Positions 52,412 to 64,000 of a stretch of DNA of 64,000 nucleotides are shown here, one piece after another (position 1 is the stretch's first letter; each line of letters begins with the position of its first letter). The notes beneath the pieces were generated by a model. That model ran no database searches. It was not told the origin of the DNA and saw only the letters and a list, made by a program, of their open reading frames with translations. Source of the stretch: Anthoceros angustus (lineage: Eukaryota; Streptophyta; Anthocerotopsida; Anthocerotales; Anthocerotaceae); contig VJWM01000255.1 of NCBI GenBank assembly GCA_010909165.1, positions 1 through 64,000 on the forward strand, read 5' to 3'. A program made the translations under genes and the position numbers.

Positions 52412-54614
52412 ATGGCGCGAGCAGTGACTCCTCTCTGCACTCTTGCTCTGGCATCGTCGTTGCCCACCTGCTCAACTTCCCAGTCACATTGCCATGCCAC
52501 GTCTCAACTGGCTTTCAAATTTGGGCCTTCCAAGAGGCCGGGGAGGCTGCAACGGAATAGATTCTCCATGCAATCCATTTACATGATAGTCAGAATTGAA
52601 GCTCAGCAATGCAGGCAGTCAGGATTCCCAGTCACAACGCAGCTGGATGAGAAGGCCCGTCAGCAGGAGGAGGGGAGCCTTGCCAGTGTTGCAAAGTCGG
52701 CAGAGGCCTTGGTGAAGAAGGTGTTAAAGGCAATCAATTTGTCAGAAAGCACTTTCGAACTCTCTGAAATTTCATCTCAGTGCTTCCAGAGACTTACGTC
52801 AGGGGCCGCCAATTTGCCTTCGAGTCTATTTGTATGGGTTTTATCAGCTGCAATAGTTGCATCTGTCTTCTCCACGGCGGGAGATTCTCAAGCTTTTGTC
52901 ACCGCGGTGCCAAGAAAGCTGCAAACAGATGAGCTGCAAACGGTTCAACTCTTTAAGGATAACACTCCCTCTGTGGTCTACATCACCAATCTGGCAGTCC
53001 GGTATGTCCTACCTTTTTCATCTCTATGCTCATCCTCTGTTATCCAGGCTGAACTGATGATGCTGCTGCATCTTTAAACCCTAAACCCCTTCATATCTAA
53101 TCTCCTGCGCTTGTCATCTGCCTTGAAGTCCACTTCCTCTGCTAAAAACGAATGATGCTGTCTTTAGCAGGAGGGATGTCTTCACACTGGACGTCATGGC
53201 TGTCCCTCAAGGATCAGGATCAGGATTTATTTGGGATAAGGATGGGCACATTGTGACAAATTACCATGTGATCAGAGGGGCTTCTGATTTGAGGTATTTG
53301 GAAGATGAACTTGCAGCTTCTTCTGCTAGGCTTCCACATGCATGCTCTCCCGTCACGTTGAAGGCAACACTTTGTTTGGCAGGGTTACCCTGGGTGATCA
53401 GTCTGTGTATGAGGCTGATGTGGTGGGTTATGACGAGGATAAAGATGTGGCTGTGCTTCACATTGATGCTCCTAAAACCAAGCTTCGGCCTTTGCCAGTT
53501 GGAAGCTCTTCAGATCTTCTCGTCGGGCAGAAAGTCTTCGCTATCGGGAATCCGGTGAGTGCATCCTACAGGCTTTGTTCGTCAATGCTCTTTCACCTGC
53601 AAGTAGCAGCTAATCAAATCAAGCGCATGGACATGATTTGCAGTTCGGCCTTGATCACACTCTGACGACAGGAGTGATCAGGTTTGCCTTTTGCCACCAT
53701 CTGAATTCTGTCTAATTAGATAACAACGACAAAAGGCCTTATTACATTTGTCTTACTGCAGTGGCCTTAGGAGAGAAATCAGCTCGGCTGCAACTGGGAG
53801 ACCGATCCAAGATGTGATACAGACAGATGCAGCCATTAATCCGGGAAATAGTGGGGGACCTCTTCTTGACAGCTCAGGAAACCTGATTGGTATCAACACA
53901 GCTATTTATTCCCCCTCGGGTGCCTCATCGGGGGTTGGCTTCTCCATACCTGTGGATACAGTAAGTGCTGTCACATGACACAGGCCGTAGTGAAGTTTTC
54001 CTCTCTCTCTACAGCAAGTGCAAGTAGGCACTGCCTGTAATGAAAGCAAGAGGATATATGCCTTGGTTGACATGGGTTTCAGGTTAGCGGGATTGTGGAG
54101 CAAATAGTGAAGTTTGGCAAGGTGACAAGACCTATACTCGGTATCTCTTTTGCCCCCGAGCAATCAGTGGAGCAGCTAGGAGTCAGCGGAGTTCTGGTTC
54201 TGGATGCTCCTCCCAGTGGGCCAGCCGGCAAGGCTGTACGTTCTCTTTTCTCTATCCTCACAACCATCTCGTCTGTGTCCTTCAGAAACGTGGATGTTTT
54301 TCATTTGCTTCAAACTCTTGCAGGGCCTGAAGGCAACATCCAGAGACTCCTATGGTCGGCTAGTCTTGGGTGACATTATCACGTCCTTGAACGGCCAGAA
54401 AGTCACCAACGGCAGTGACCTCTACAAAATCCTTGACCGCTGCAAAGTGGGAGATGTCGTATGTCATCATACCCTTTCTTGCATTTGCTTTTCGAATCCC
54501 ACGAACTCCATGTATGTAGTAAGCCTAATCTGGCATGCTATGCAGGTGACTGTGGAGGTGTTGCGGGGGGACAAGACTCTCCAAATCCCCGTGACTTTGG
54601 AAGCCAGAGATTGA
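52412..54614 (+). CDS. DEG1: Chloroplast DegP/HtrA-type serine protease
   Basis: Eight exons: 52412-53001, 53171-53293, 53383-53554, 53644-53681, 53762-53960, 54083-54235, 54324-54458 and 54546-54614, phase-consistent, 492 residues. DEG1 degrades damaged thylakoid proteins, notably photosystem II D1, from the lumen. The N-terminus is a long transit region followed by a lumen-targeting hydrophobic segment ([15 protein letters not shown]) ending ...QAFVTA. The mature start [20 protein letters not shown] is family-typical. The catalytic triad is visible: His in [13 protein letters not shown], Asp in [14 protein letters not shown] and Ser in [16 protein letters not shown] single PDZ domain follows ([49 protein letters not shown]). 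Fourth exon only 38 bp. Confidence 0.96.
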
Positions 54615-55110
54615 TGAGCAGGTGGTCTGGAGCTTCCCGAGGACGTGTATCATACAGTATTGCATTCTGCATTCGCTTGGGCTGCCAGTAGAAACTTTTG
54701 TCTGAAACTGAATCCATATCATCAGCAAATGTCCGCCACGGCTCCAAGCTTTCCTGATGCTCGCTGTCCCCTCTCTGTATCGCTTTCCCCGACAAGCGCG
54801 AAAATAGAAGCTGCTTGCAGCAATTCTCGAACCCGCCCATTATCAGTTCCCGAGCTGGACGCATCTGATCCGTCCATACCGCCGGGATATTGTGGTCCAA
54901 GTTGGGGAGAAGAAAGTTATGCTTCCTTCCACTTGTGAGGAAATTGGGTGCGCAAGTCGAATCCAGGTCCGTGATGGTAGCATGCCCGGATCGGTTGATT
55001 TAGGGTTGATCTGCTCCTGAGATCGTTTAGCGCTGCCGGAATCGGAGTCCAGCAGTGTGGTCGAGAAAGCGGTGAACCTGTGGAGGGGCGACGGCAGATT
55101 AGTGCAACAG
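54615..55110. other. Intergenic region
   Basis: About 500 bp between DEG1 and PDX2. Short overlapping frames only. Confidence 0.4.
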
Positions 55111-56525
55111 ATGGCAATTGGTGTGCTGGCCCTGCAGGGTTCCTTCCACGAACACATCGCCGGTGAGTCACGTTGTTGGATTGTGCACAAGTTTCCCACT
55201 GTGGTGTCGTTGCTGGAGATGTTGTGGCTGAGCTCGAATTTGTGAACAGCGCTCAGGAAGATCGGTGTCGAGGCCGTGGAGGTGAGAAAACCGGAGCAAC
55301 TGGTTGGCCTATCCGGCCTCATCATACCAGGCGGGGAGAGCACTACGATGGCCAAATTAGCTGAACACTACAATTTGGTAACAACACAAACCATCCCTTC
55401 CTCTCGCTCCTCGGCTTCAAAGTTATTTATGCGCGCCTGTCGTACCACTTTTACTTTTGATGGTGAACGGTGGACTGACAATCGCTTGCGTAAGCTCCAG
55501 CATCTCCTGAAAGTGTTCTGACGGAGTCACTGCGCTGCAGTTTCCAGCATTGAGGGAGTTTGGATCTTCGGGAAAGCCTGTCTGGGGTACCTGTGCCGGA
55601 TTGATTTTTTTAGCAGACAAAGCAGTTGGTGAGATTCTCATAGGCAAACACGATGTGCGGAATTGAGCAAGTGAGATTCAGGCACCTCAGTTGCGAAATG
55701 ACTCGTTGCCTTTCAAGCAGGGCAAAAAATAGGAGGACAAAACCTTCTTGGAGGCCTAGACTGTACAGTACATCGCAATTTCTTTGGAAGCCAGGTGTCT
55801 CCTTTCGCTCCTTTGAGCTCATGGTGAGTTTGCCCTTGTGTCTGTTCTTTCAGTTTCCTAAGAGGGATGCCTCGTTGGTTTGCAGCTCAACAGCTTTGAG
55901 ACAGAGCTTCCAGTGCCGGATCTTGTGGCAAAGGAAGGGGGCCCGCCTACATTCCGAGCCGTTTTCATCCGTGCTCCAGCCATTGTGGAAGCCGGACCCT
56001 CAGTGGAGGTTCTGGCTAGCTATGTCCTGCCCTCAGGCAATTCTGGGACAGATTCCGACTCTCCGACAGAAAAGGTCAGTACTGATTCGTGTAAACCCGG
56101 ATCCAACAAATTGAGGACTGTGTGTCTGGGACTCTTTTTCTGGAGAACTAGTTCCTTGTTTTCACAGGCTAAGGCGTCGTCTGTGCAGAGCAAGGAACCA
56201 ACAGGACAGAAATTAGTTGTAGCCGTCAAGCAAGGCCACCTTCTGGGGACTGCATTCCATCCAGAACTGACATCGGATACTCGCTGGTACTCCTTGTGCT
56301 TTAGTTCTCCATGCCGTACCACTTGAGTCCGAATACCTTTTTTCTTCTGCAAACTGACGAAGTCCCTTGCACTGCAGGCACAGTTTGTTCTTGAAGATGG
56401 TAAGACAAGCTGAAACTCCAGAAGCCAAGTCTGGTATCACAGACAGCTTGAACTTGCGGCCCCCTCAAGTGAGGGATCTTCCGGTCTTCAGAGAAAGTGA
56501 GCATCTAAGCATTGATCTTACTTAG
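55111..56525 (+). CDS. PDX2: Pyridoxal 5'-phosphate synthase glutaminase subunit
   Basis: Seven exons: 55111-55162, 55250-55377, 55541-55628, 55721-55794, 55886-56074, 56168-56286 and 56378-56525, phase-consistent, 265 residues. PDX2 hydrolyses glutamine and passes ammonia to PDX1, which builds vitamin B6 (pyridoxal phosphate) in the cytosol. Seen: start [37 protein letters not shown] (oxyanion region), [15 protein letters not shown] with the catalytic Cys, [31 protein letters not shown], and [20 protein letters not shown] with the catalytic His and Glu. A Ser/Asp/Thr-rich insert (about residues 165-195) is also typical of plant PDX2. The ATG at 55111 is chosen because it gives the family-standard N-terminus. 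Confidence 0.96.
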
Positions 56526-57119
56526 GCTGGGCTCTACAAAATTTGCAGTAGTTGCGCTTGAAGGAGATGGCTATGTCTTGCTACAATTGTGGCACCTCTT
56601 ACAAAACTTATTCCGATAGAGGATAGTTATACAAGGGACACGAGAGTGCTTAGTTCAAAATTGCATAGAAGTGTTACGTCCATTTCTCAACCTTCACGGC
56701 TGCAAAAGGCATTCTTGTAAGCAGTCTTGAACATATCTTCGTAACTGTGCACCCATATTTCTGGTAACTGCCAATTGACTCAAAAAGACTTGATCCTATC
56801 TGTTCGAGCCTCTACCCAGATAGAACAGTAGAATGTTGCTGAAGCCATGATGGGGGAAAGAGGTCTGTCTCCGTTCCTGGAGTGTGCCAATAGCACAGAG
56901 TGAGCGATCCGAGACCCTTTATGACCCTCACCAATGCGCACATATGACAACGATTATCGAACAACCTGAGAGTCTCGGCTTGGCTTTGAGCTTACACTTC
57001 TGCGATTTGTTCTCATGCTGGGAGCAATCTTTTCTGCTTGACATGGGTGGGCACCTTGCACGACATTAGGAAAGCCAAGAAGCTGAAGTGCTGGACAGCG
57101 ACATGCAACATCACCAACC
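56526..57119. other. Convergent intergenic region
   Basis: About 590 bp between the stop codons of PDX2 (plus) and the OAS-TL gene (minus). No feature recognised. Confidence 0.4.
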
Positions 57120-59050
57120 TCAGGGAGCTGTAAGGGCCCCGCCACCAGGACCATCATCCTCCTCATCCAGGTCTGCGTGATATAACCAGTTCAAGGGCAT
57201 CTTTCTCTCCTCATCAAAATTGTCCTTCCAACAATTTTGAAACAGTGGAGTCGACAGGTACCTCTCCCCAAAGCTCGGTAGCACACACTGTAAGACGAGA
57301 GCACAAAAATAAGTTAAGCCCATCTCGATCGCAGTACTAACCATCCTGCGTGCCCTGGCCCAAAGCCCCATCTTTTCCTCATGGAAATTCTACAGTAAAC
57401 AGATCACATTAGCCCGAGGCAGGCTGACAACTTCACAGAGAACCTGTTTTGTAAAATGAGCTTACAACGACCAGTTTTCCTTTGTTCTCTGGACGCTGCG
57501 CAATTTGAATAGCTGCATGAGTTGCAGCGCCAGATGAGATCCCGACCAGCAGACCCTCCTCCTCATGAAGCCTCCTAGCCATCGAGAACGCATCCCTACT
57601 GCTCACCTGGTCCAATTCCACCGGGAAATACTCAGTTGTCAACAAAACGGGTTTCTTCCATCTGTGCACAATGAGGAAATACCTTAACAACTTCATCCAG
57701 AAGATCCAGATTCAAGACCCTGGGAACAAAACCTGCTCCAATGCCTTGGATCTGATGATATCCGGCCTTGCCACCTGAATGCACACGAAAGCATTGGCTC
57801 AACTTGGAACATGCTCATTTGAAGAAAGCTCGATCACTTTGAAATCCGAATGTCCAGCTGAAATCAGTCTAAGAAGTGCACATCGCAGACCTGAAAGAAC
57901 AGCACTTTCTGCAGGCTCAACCGCCACAAGTTGAACGTATCTGTTCATCTTCTTCAAGTACTCACCACACCCACTGATTGTTCCCCCCGTGCCAACACCT
58001 GCTACTAGGAAGTCGATCTACATGACAGGGCAAGAAACAGCTTAGGGAGCTGTCTTCATGACAACCAGTTACAGGATGTACGATCTGCCACCTATCACAC
58101 TGTGCTCATACACAGGTGACGTGAACACAGGTACCTTGCCTTTTGTATCCCGCCAGATTTCAGGACCAGTGGTTTCGAAATGTACACGAGGATTCGATGG
58201 GTTGTTGAATTGCTGCAGACTGTAGGCATTTGGAGTCTGCCTTACAATCCGTTCAGCCTTTTGGATTGCCCCGGTCATGGCAGCCTTGGCTGGGGTTAAT
58301 ACCACCTGCTTGCAAAGCACAACATGGTACAATCAGTAACAAGATAGGAAAAGCAAACTGCAAACAGATGTTGTGGCACAAATCGCGACCCGGCTTCCAG
58401 GCACCGAGATGCCAACACTTCACCTTGGCACCAAATGCTTGAACAAGAATACGACGCTCCATGCTCTGGTCCTCCGGCATGGTCAAGATGAGCTTGTAGC
58501 CCTTGGAAGCACAAACAAACGCCATACCAATGCCAAAGTTGCCACTGGTAGGTTCAACAAGGGTGCTAACCCCGGGTGAGATCAACCCCTTCCGCTCCGC
58601 ATCTTCCACCATAGCCAGGGCAATTCTATCCTTCACGCTTCTACACGGCTGCATAGCCTCTAATTTGCAAGCTATTCTAGCACAGCACCGAGACGCAACC
58701 CGGTTGAGATACACCATGGGTGTGTTGCCCACCAGCGAGAGAACATTATCCCGAATTTTGCTCTCACCCTTCGTCTCCGACACGTCAGTGTCCACAGTGG
58801 TGGCTTCGGCACGAACATTCCTCCCCGCCACGGCCAAATTCCAGCCCCCTGCTCGGGCACAACTCTCTAAAGTACCCACTAACACACCAGCAGACTGCGA
58901 CTCCAAATGAACCAAAGTCCGGGAAGCCTGTCCTCCCGAACCCAACAACCCAGAAACATCGCCCTTGGCCAGGAACCCAGGACAGTGCATCCTGCTCTTC
59001 CCACACAGCGCAGAATTACCCACAGGAAGCAAGAGATGGCAGGGCGCCAT
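57120..59050 (-). CDS. O-acetylserine (thiol)lyase / cysteine synthase, organelle-type
   Basis: Six exons: 59050-58424, 58305-58135, 58017-57891, 57774-57683, 57606-57466 and 57287-57120, phase-consistent, 441 residues. A PLP enzyme that makes cysteine from O-acetylserine and sulphide. About 110 N-terminal residues before [18 protein letters not shown] fit a plastid or mitochondrial targeting peptide. Seen: [17 protein letters not shown] with the PLP-binding Lys, [14 protein letters not shown] (substrate loop, usually TSGNTG; here Phe replaces Thr), [52 protein letters not shown] (phosphate-binding loop), [26 protein letters not shown] and [11 protein letters not shown]. The C-terminus carries an unusual acidic tail ([15 protein letters not shown]). 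The start is the first ATG; the frame is open upstream to 59143 without another ATG. The Thr-to-Phe change could affect substrate, so a related enzyme activity (for example beta-cyanoalanine synthase) is possible. Confidence 0.9.
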
Positions 59051-59557
59051 GCCAAGCGCCTGAGACCTCGCTCCCTCGCCTTTCTTACTGTCTCCAGCAC
59101 CACCGCCCACGCATGGTGGGCTGTTGGACTCACACTCACACACTGGCTAGATTTGTCACAAGCTCCTACAGCCCACCACAGAATGCCCAGTTCAGCGATC
59201 CCGCCGGCCTTCCTTGCTCTGCCCAGATGAGCCAGAGGCGCAGGGAGCTCGTAAGCATTTGCCGACACCGGCAGCAGCAACAAGAAAACGCAGAGGGGCA
59301 GGCGACGTATGTAAATCTATCCATAATCTATCCGCACGGAAAACACTTGTCTAATGAGGAATCCCAGATTCAATGATGCAGGCCTGGCCCAGCCCGGCCA
59401 GGCTCTCTCTCTCTCTCCAGGCTGCCGGTCTCCTGTAGGCTGTGACTCATCACTGATCAGCAGCAGCGGGTAAAGCCCAGCCAGCCCAACCAGGTTCAGC
59501 TGCCAGCCGCGCTCGCATTGCATTCCCCTGCACTGCTGACCTTGCTGCCCCGTCTCC
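59051..59557. other. Divergent intergenic region
   Basis: About 500 bp between the OAS-TL gene (minus) and THA4 (plus), expected to hold both promoters. Open frames on both strands here show no domain. Confidence 0.4.
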
Positions 59558-60091
59558 ATGGCTCCGATGGCCCTCACTGCCGCCGCCCACATCGGCATCG
59601 GAGTCAGTCCCATCGCCGCTGCCTCCTCCTGCTCCTGTTCCTCCTCCTGCTCAGCTCGGCCGCAGCGGAGGATCGCCCCCTCTGCACTGTCTGCTTCCGG
59701 AGTGCATGCGTCCGGCGCCAGCTCGGTGTTCAGGGATGGGAGGGAGCTGCTGGCGGCCCCGATGCGGTATATGACGGCAAGACGGCCTGGGCAGTTGCAG
59801 GTAGTCGGGCTCTTCGGGCTGGGAGTGCCGGAATTGGTTGTCATTGCGGGTGTGGCTGCGCTGCTGTTCGGGCCCAAGAAGCTGCCCGAAATTGGGAAGA
59901 GCCTAGGAAAGACTGTCAAGAGCTTCCAGCAGGCTGCCAAGGAGTTCGAATCGGAGGTGAAAGCCTCTGCTGCCAGCGACGCTGCGAGTGCTGCTGTTGT
60001 GGAAGAGCCCAAGCCAACTCCCAAGCCAGTTTCCAAGCCTGAAGCCCCGCCTGCTGCTGCCACCGCAGCGGAGAAGGACAGCAGCGCATGA
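59558..60091 (+). CDS. THA4: Thylakoid Tat translocase subunit THA4 (TatA)
   Basis: A single-exon frame of 177 residues. THA4 oligomerises to form the pore of the thylakoid delta-pH/Tat pathway that moves folded proteins into the lumen. The first 80 or so residues are an Ala/Ser/Arg-rich transit peptide. The mature protein begins LFGLGVPELVVIAGVAALLF, a short membrane helix with the essential membrane Glu (PEL). The FGPKKLPE hinge, an amphipathic helix (IGKSLGKTVKSFQQAAKEFE) and an acidic/Pro-rich C-tail (EEPKPTPKPVSKPEAPP) follow. The pattern fits THA4 rather than HCF106 (TatB), which has a longer C-terminus. Confidence 0.95.
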   Translation: MAPMALTAAAHIGIGVSPIAAASSCSCSSSCSARPQRRIAPSALSASGVHASGASSVFRDGRELLAAPMRYMTARRPGQLQVVGLFGLGVPELVVIAGVAALLFGPKKLPEIGKSLGKTVKSFQQAAKEFESEVKASAASDAASAAVVEEPKPTPKPVSKPEAPPAAATAAEKDSSA

Positions 60092-61366
60092 AGCTGGGTG
60101 CAGGCAGCTGCTCCGGAGGCACATTCAGAGCAGCAGCTCGTGCACATGCTTGGAGACGGAGCTGGAGCTTGGAGCCCGAGTTTCTTTTTTGTATGATATG
60201 AGTGGTTACTGTTGGTGCAGTTCGAGATATAGGCTCTTGTTTGTCTTCACAGAGACTCTCTGCCTGCCATCTCTTCTGTGGCGGTTGTTTGTTTTGATGC
60301 CGGGAATTCTCAGCCTCTCCCATTTTGTTTCGCCTTCCAAGTACGACCATCTCTTTGTCAAGTGATGTTCCTTGAGAGTCCCATGCTGGACTTGCCAATA
60401 TGGTCGTACCCTAGGTCCTGCTTGGGGCTCCATCCCTCAAAATCTCAGCTTGCGACAGCAGGCAGCTGTAAAGGTATGGGTATGTCTTGACAGGTGAACG
60501 CGGTGTGCCATTGTTTCTGTGAGTTTCCCCATGGCACCAACACATGAAAGCGCAAAACGAGATACTTGCATGGAGAGTTCTCCTAGTCCCTAGCTGTTCC
60601 TGGGAATTCTTCACTGGGCACGAACATGTGAAAACCAACACGTCGATATTTTCATCATCCAACAAGTGACAGTTGTCTGCAGCGCATAGGTGGGCTTGCA
60701 TTGTGGGACTAGACGAGGCCTTGAGTAGATATCTGTATTCCAGCAAAAGAGTCACACAAGGAGGGCTCGGGTTACGAAATCTCGTGAACCGGTGACCTTG
60801 GCAGCGGGTCGTATTGCCGGTGGCAGGTGAGCGCGCACCGGCATCCTCGACGGTCATGGTGGATCTGAACATGCCATGGTAACATGTATGGAAATGGATT
60901 GATGATGAGGTCCAAGTGTGTACTTGGGGAATTGTGTTTAACCGGAGGTTGAGCTCATGCCACAATTGGGAGCAGGAGGAGGCAATCAAGCATATTGTGG
61001 ACAATCGTCCATGTTTGTTGTTTGGGAGCTGATATGTGATAAGAAGCCTTCGGAGGAAAGTTTTCAAATCAGTGAGACTGAATGAACATCAAAATTCCCG
61101 GGCAAGGAGTAGTTTGGAAATTGCTTTGTAAGAGTCTCCAACCTATGCGTGATACACTGATATCGTCCTAACGGATGACGCGCCTAGCACTAATGAAATT
61201 TCTTTCACCATCAAATAAGAATGATGCAGCACCCACTACTCATCAGAAGTCTGACAAGGTATCAGACCAGCCAGATATCTTAGCCTCCGCCGTTGAATCT
61301 CGCGAACCTACGAGGAGTATTCAAAAATGGTCAAAACAGCACTTCCAGTGGCAGGGCCACCGAGAG
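60092..61366. other. Convergent intergenic region
   Basis: About 1.3 kb between the 3' ends of THA4 and BASS2. A 218-codon minus-strand frame (60411-61067) has irregular composition and no domain and is not called. Confidence 0.4.
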
Positions 61367-63928
61367 CTATTCTTTGAAGTCGTCCTTGTCATCCAAAGGG
61401 ATAGCCTGATTCCTCCAGTAGACAGCCAACGCGCTTCCACCCAACTGGACATCAGGAGACATCGATCAGACAGACATGTTGGCTTGTGACACAGCTGAAA
61501 CGTGGAGCAGAGTCTTGAGCCAGGAATCTTACCGCCATGCAGACTACACTAACAGCAGAAGGCACTGCCACTAATGGGTTGCTGAAGTGCTTTTGAGCCA
61601 GCAGGAAACCGAGGGCAGAGCTCTGCGATCATTTTTGTGTGAGGTTGGCGGGAACAGAGCAAACGGAAAGAGGAACGAACATGAGTAAGTAAGTTCACTG
61701 TACCTGCATTCCACACTCAATAGAAATGGTCCTGGCTGTTGACTCTCCGAATTTGAACGCTTTTGACATCCAGTAGCCGATCAGAAATGCAGCGGCATGC
61801 AGAATGGCGACGGGTAAAATCAACTTAGCTCCTTCAGCTACAAGCACGTCAGAAACTTGCCCAATCTGCATCATACGCTCAAGTTAGACACATCGCACCT
61901 TGATCGATAGACAGGAACAACAATCTGTGAGAAGAGAAACTTACAGGGCTGGCACAGAGGAGGGTTGTGAGGAGGACACCAACCAATGGTGTTACAGTTA
62001 CTATCTTCTTTGTGAACTTGGGGAAAAACTCGTTAGCAAGAACTGCATCAAACAGAGACACAGAGGATGTCTAACAACAGCTGTGAAAAGAGAGAAAGGT
62101 ATGCTTCATTTAGACTTTCGAAGGTCCTACCTCCAATAATGGTGGGCACCAAGACCACTTGGAAAGTGCTAATGGCCAGACCCTGTGGAAAAACACTTCA
62201 TGCCTCAGCAAGTGTGAAGAAAGACGTGAAACAGGAAACACATTTGGCATATTTTCTGAGAAGAGTAGGACAGTAAGTAAGAACATACCACGGCATCAAC
62301 TGGGACCAACTGCCCAGCGAGCAATTTCGTGAGAAGTGGAGTCATGAAAATGGCACCAATGGTAGACGCTCTGCAAGCACAGGTGCACTCATCGTCATCT
62401 CATTGACGGCCCCCACGTGAGAGTGGGATCCAACGCTAACACAACATCAGCCCCTTGCGAGTTAGATCAATTTGGAGACATACGTTGTCATGAGGACTGA
62501 CAGAGCAACGTTCCCCTTCGAAATGTACGTCGCAACATTGGACGCTTGACCCCCAGGACAGCATGACACCAAAATAAGGCCTGTAGCGAGGGGAGCTGAC
62601 AGCTTGAGACTCTGCCGCACAGTTCAAACAGACAGCAATCAGTCTAACTGTAGCGGCCAAGAACTCACCTGGCAGCATCACAGTTATGAGTGACAGGGTT
62701 TGAGCACTAGACTCACCAAGGCAATCAGAAAACCAAGGATTGGCTTCACACAATACTGAGCTAGAAATCCAACTCCAACCTGTGTACCAACCACTCTGGC
62801 TGTTAGTACAACCACAAAGGTCAAGAGACCAGAGTACTCTGCCCCTGAGTCAAGACCTCGAGACACAGCGAAAACTTACAGTCCACGGATTTCTTGCACA
62901 CCGCCTGAAATCATCGAACGTCAGTGTGAGTCCCATGGACAGCATAAGGAAACCCAAACCGAGGGTAAACAGATCAGTCTGGAGCCACGTCACCTGTAGT
63001 AAGACAACGTGGAGAGTTAAAATTGGAGAAGGTAATTCAGAGGGAATGCTAGAGAACGGACACGTAGCTAGCTGGTGATGTACTTACTGCAGCTGGTTTC
63101 ACGATCCCAATAATGGTGCCCAGAATAACCTGGCATAGTCCAGAGAGTTCCAGAATCAGCAAAACGTTCTGACAACAACAGGGAGCTCCTGGAGGGAGCA
63201 GACTGACTGACTCCGATGGAGAAAGGATGCTACATTCCTTCTTACCCAGATTGGAAACATTGTGGTCAACAGTTCCACAACCTTGGTGAACGTGGATGTC
63301 TCTTCTGCATGGCTGGGAAGGTCAGAACCACCAACCGCACCGGCCTCGGCCTTGCATGCCACCTGGCTCCTCCTGCAGATTCTTGCAACAACAGAATGAG
63401 TGTTCTCTCTCGAATCTGGATTACCCTAGTCCACCAACTCAGCACACATTCCACACAATAGCCGCGGGCCCGAACACCTGATACAGCGGTGCACCCGGTG
63501 CTGGGAAAGAAAAAGAAACCAGTCACGAACCTGCGCGCAAATGGCAGACCCGGCGTTGCAGCCACAGCCCTGGACTGCGCTCCTCCAAAGAATGCTGACA
63601 AGGAGCTGGAACTCCTGCCATCCGAGGACGCCCGCTGAGCACCTGCGAGCACACATTGTGCGGGTGTAAGCTCCCGCCACCGAGACCAGACTGTCAGAGG
63701 ACAGACTAAACGATCTCCCCCGGCCCCCACATTCAGGAGCCACAAATACCCCTCACAGGCCCAGAAAGGCCGCCAATGCGTAAGGAACAAGGAAGGAAAA
63801 CACGTACCAGGCAGTCCCTGCAGAGCCCGAAAGCGCACTTGGCACGGGGCGGAGGAGGCGATGCTGCGCGGCTGCGGGCTCTGAGCAGCAACCTGGGCTG
63901 GGGAGACGGCGCTCATGGCGGAGGCCAT
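61367..63928 (-). CDS. BASS2: Plastid sodium:pyruvate cotransporter of the bile acid/sodium symporter family
   Basis: Thirteen exons: 63928-63808, 63642-63531, 63372-63246, 63129-63088, 62993-62880, 62779-62717, 62611-62484, 62370-62289, 62182-62131, 62042-61945, 61865-61704, 61622-61533 and 61444-61367, all phase-consistent, 422 residues. BASS2 imports pyruvate with sodium across the plastid inner envelope to feed isoprenoid and fatty-acid synthesis. The first 80 or so residues form a transit peptide. Mature sequence runs [60 protein letters not shown] followed by [20 protein letters not shown] (the conserved sodium-site region), [60 protein letters not shown] and [12 protein letters not shown]. 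It matches plant BASS2 almost residue by residue, with about nine to ten hydrophobic spans. The C-terminus is short and acidic (LDDKDDFKE). Confidence 0.95.
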
Positions 63929-63960
63929 GGCGAAAATGAGCCCCCGGGAGGCTGGATCCT

Positions 63961-64000
63961 GCAGCGGCTGACGGTGTTGCTGCTGTTACTGCTGCTGCTG
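63961..64000. repeat. CTG-rich trinucleotide stretch upstream of BASS2
   Basis: GTTGCTGCTGTTACTGCTGC and further CTG units at the window edge, in the presumed 5' leader/promoter of BASS2; (CAG)n on the transcribed strand. Confidence 0.6.

Noticed and set aside
60411-61067. 218-codon minus-strand frame
   Set aside because: Irregular composition, no domain, lies in the convergent 3' region of two known genes.

Overview
This is nuclear DNA of a green plant. Its spliced genes have short introns (about 70-180 bp, GT-AG) and include plastid-targeted proteins (BASS2, THA4, DEG1, a LIL protein), a GH3 acyl-amido synthetase, a PLS-class PPR protein with an E domain, and TWD1. The E-type PPR and GH3 point to a streptophyte, probably an early-diverging land plant. 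The species cannot be named from sequence alone.

Layout. From 1 to about 20 kb is an accessory, transposon-rich island. It starts with a CACTA (En/Spm-like) terminus ending at 422. A decayed DUF7869-type gene follows on the minus strand (1.3-2.75 kb), then coding-like debris, a pair of 0.85-kb direct repeats (6.84 and 8.39 kb), and a hairpin-rich minisatellite region (10.1-11.8 kb). Last comes a tandem array of three related genes (13.73-18.81 kb) resembling prokaryotic-type beta-class amino-methyltransferases (DNA N4/N6 methylase fold). Only the third copy (438 codons) is uninterrupted. GC-rich palindromic spacers separate the copies. From about 21.4 to 39.7 kb the window is gene-dense: GH3, an unrecognised coiled-coil protein, a type I membrane protein, an unrecognised secreted protein, DNA primase small subunit, biotin-protein ligase (HCS1), a LIL/SEP-type protein, THO5 and an E-class PPR protein. 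A second accessory block (39.8-48 kb) holds minisatellites, an extremely G-rich block, and a 1.98-kb tandem duplication carrying reverse-transcriptase fragments joined to CACTA termini. From 48.3 kb to the end the window is gene-dense again: a kappa-class GST/HCCA-isomerase-like protein, TWD1/FKBP42, DEG1, PDX2, an O-acetylserine(thiol)lyase, THA4 and BASS2.

The genes are ordinary housekeeping genes with no operon-like logic. Many products are plastid-directed: pyruvate import (BASS2), cysteine synthesis, Tat translocation (THA4), lumenal proteolysis (DEG1), thylakoid photoprotection (LIL). Exon boundaries were worked out by hand from splice sites, reading phase and remembered family sequence. 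They are internally phase-consistent but unverified by transcripts.

The most notable features are the methyltransferase-like tandem array, the RT/CACTA tandem duplication with 9-bp microhomology, the apparently shortened THO5 gene, and the tandem duplication of the 3' end of the primase gene.
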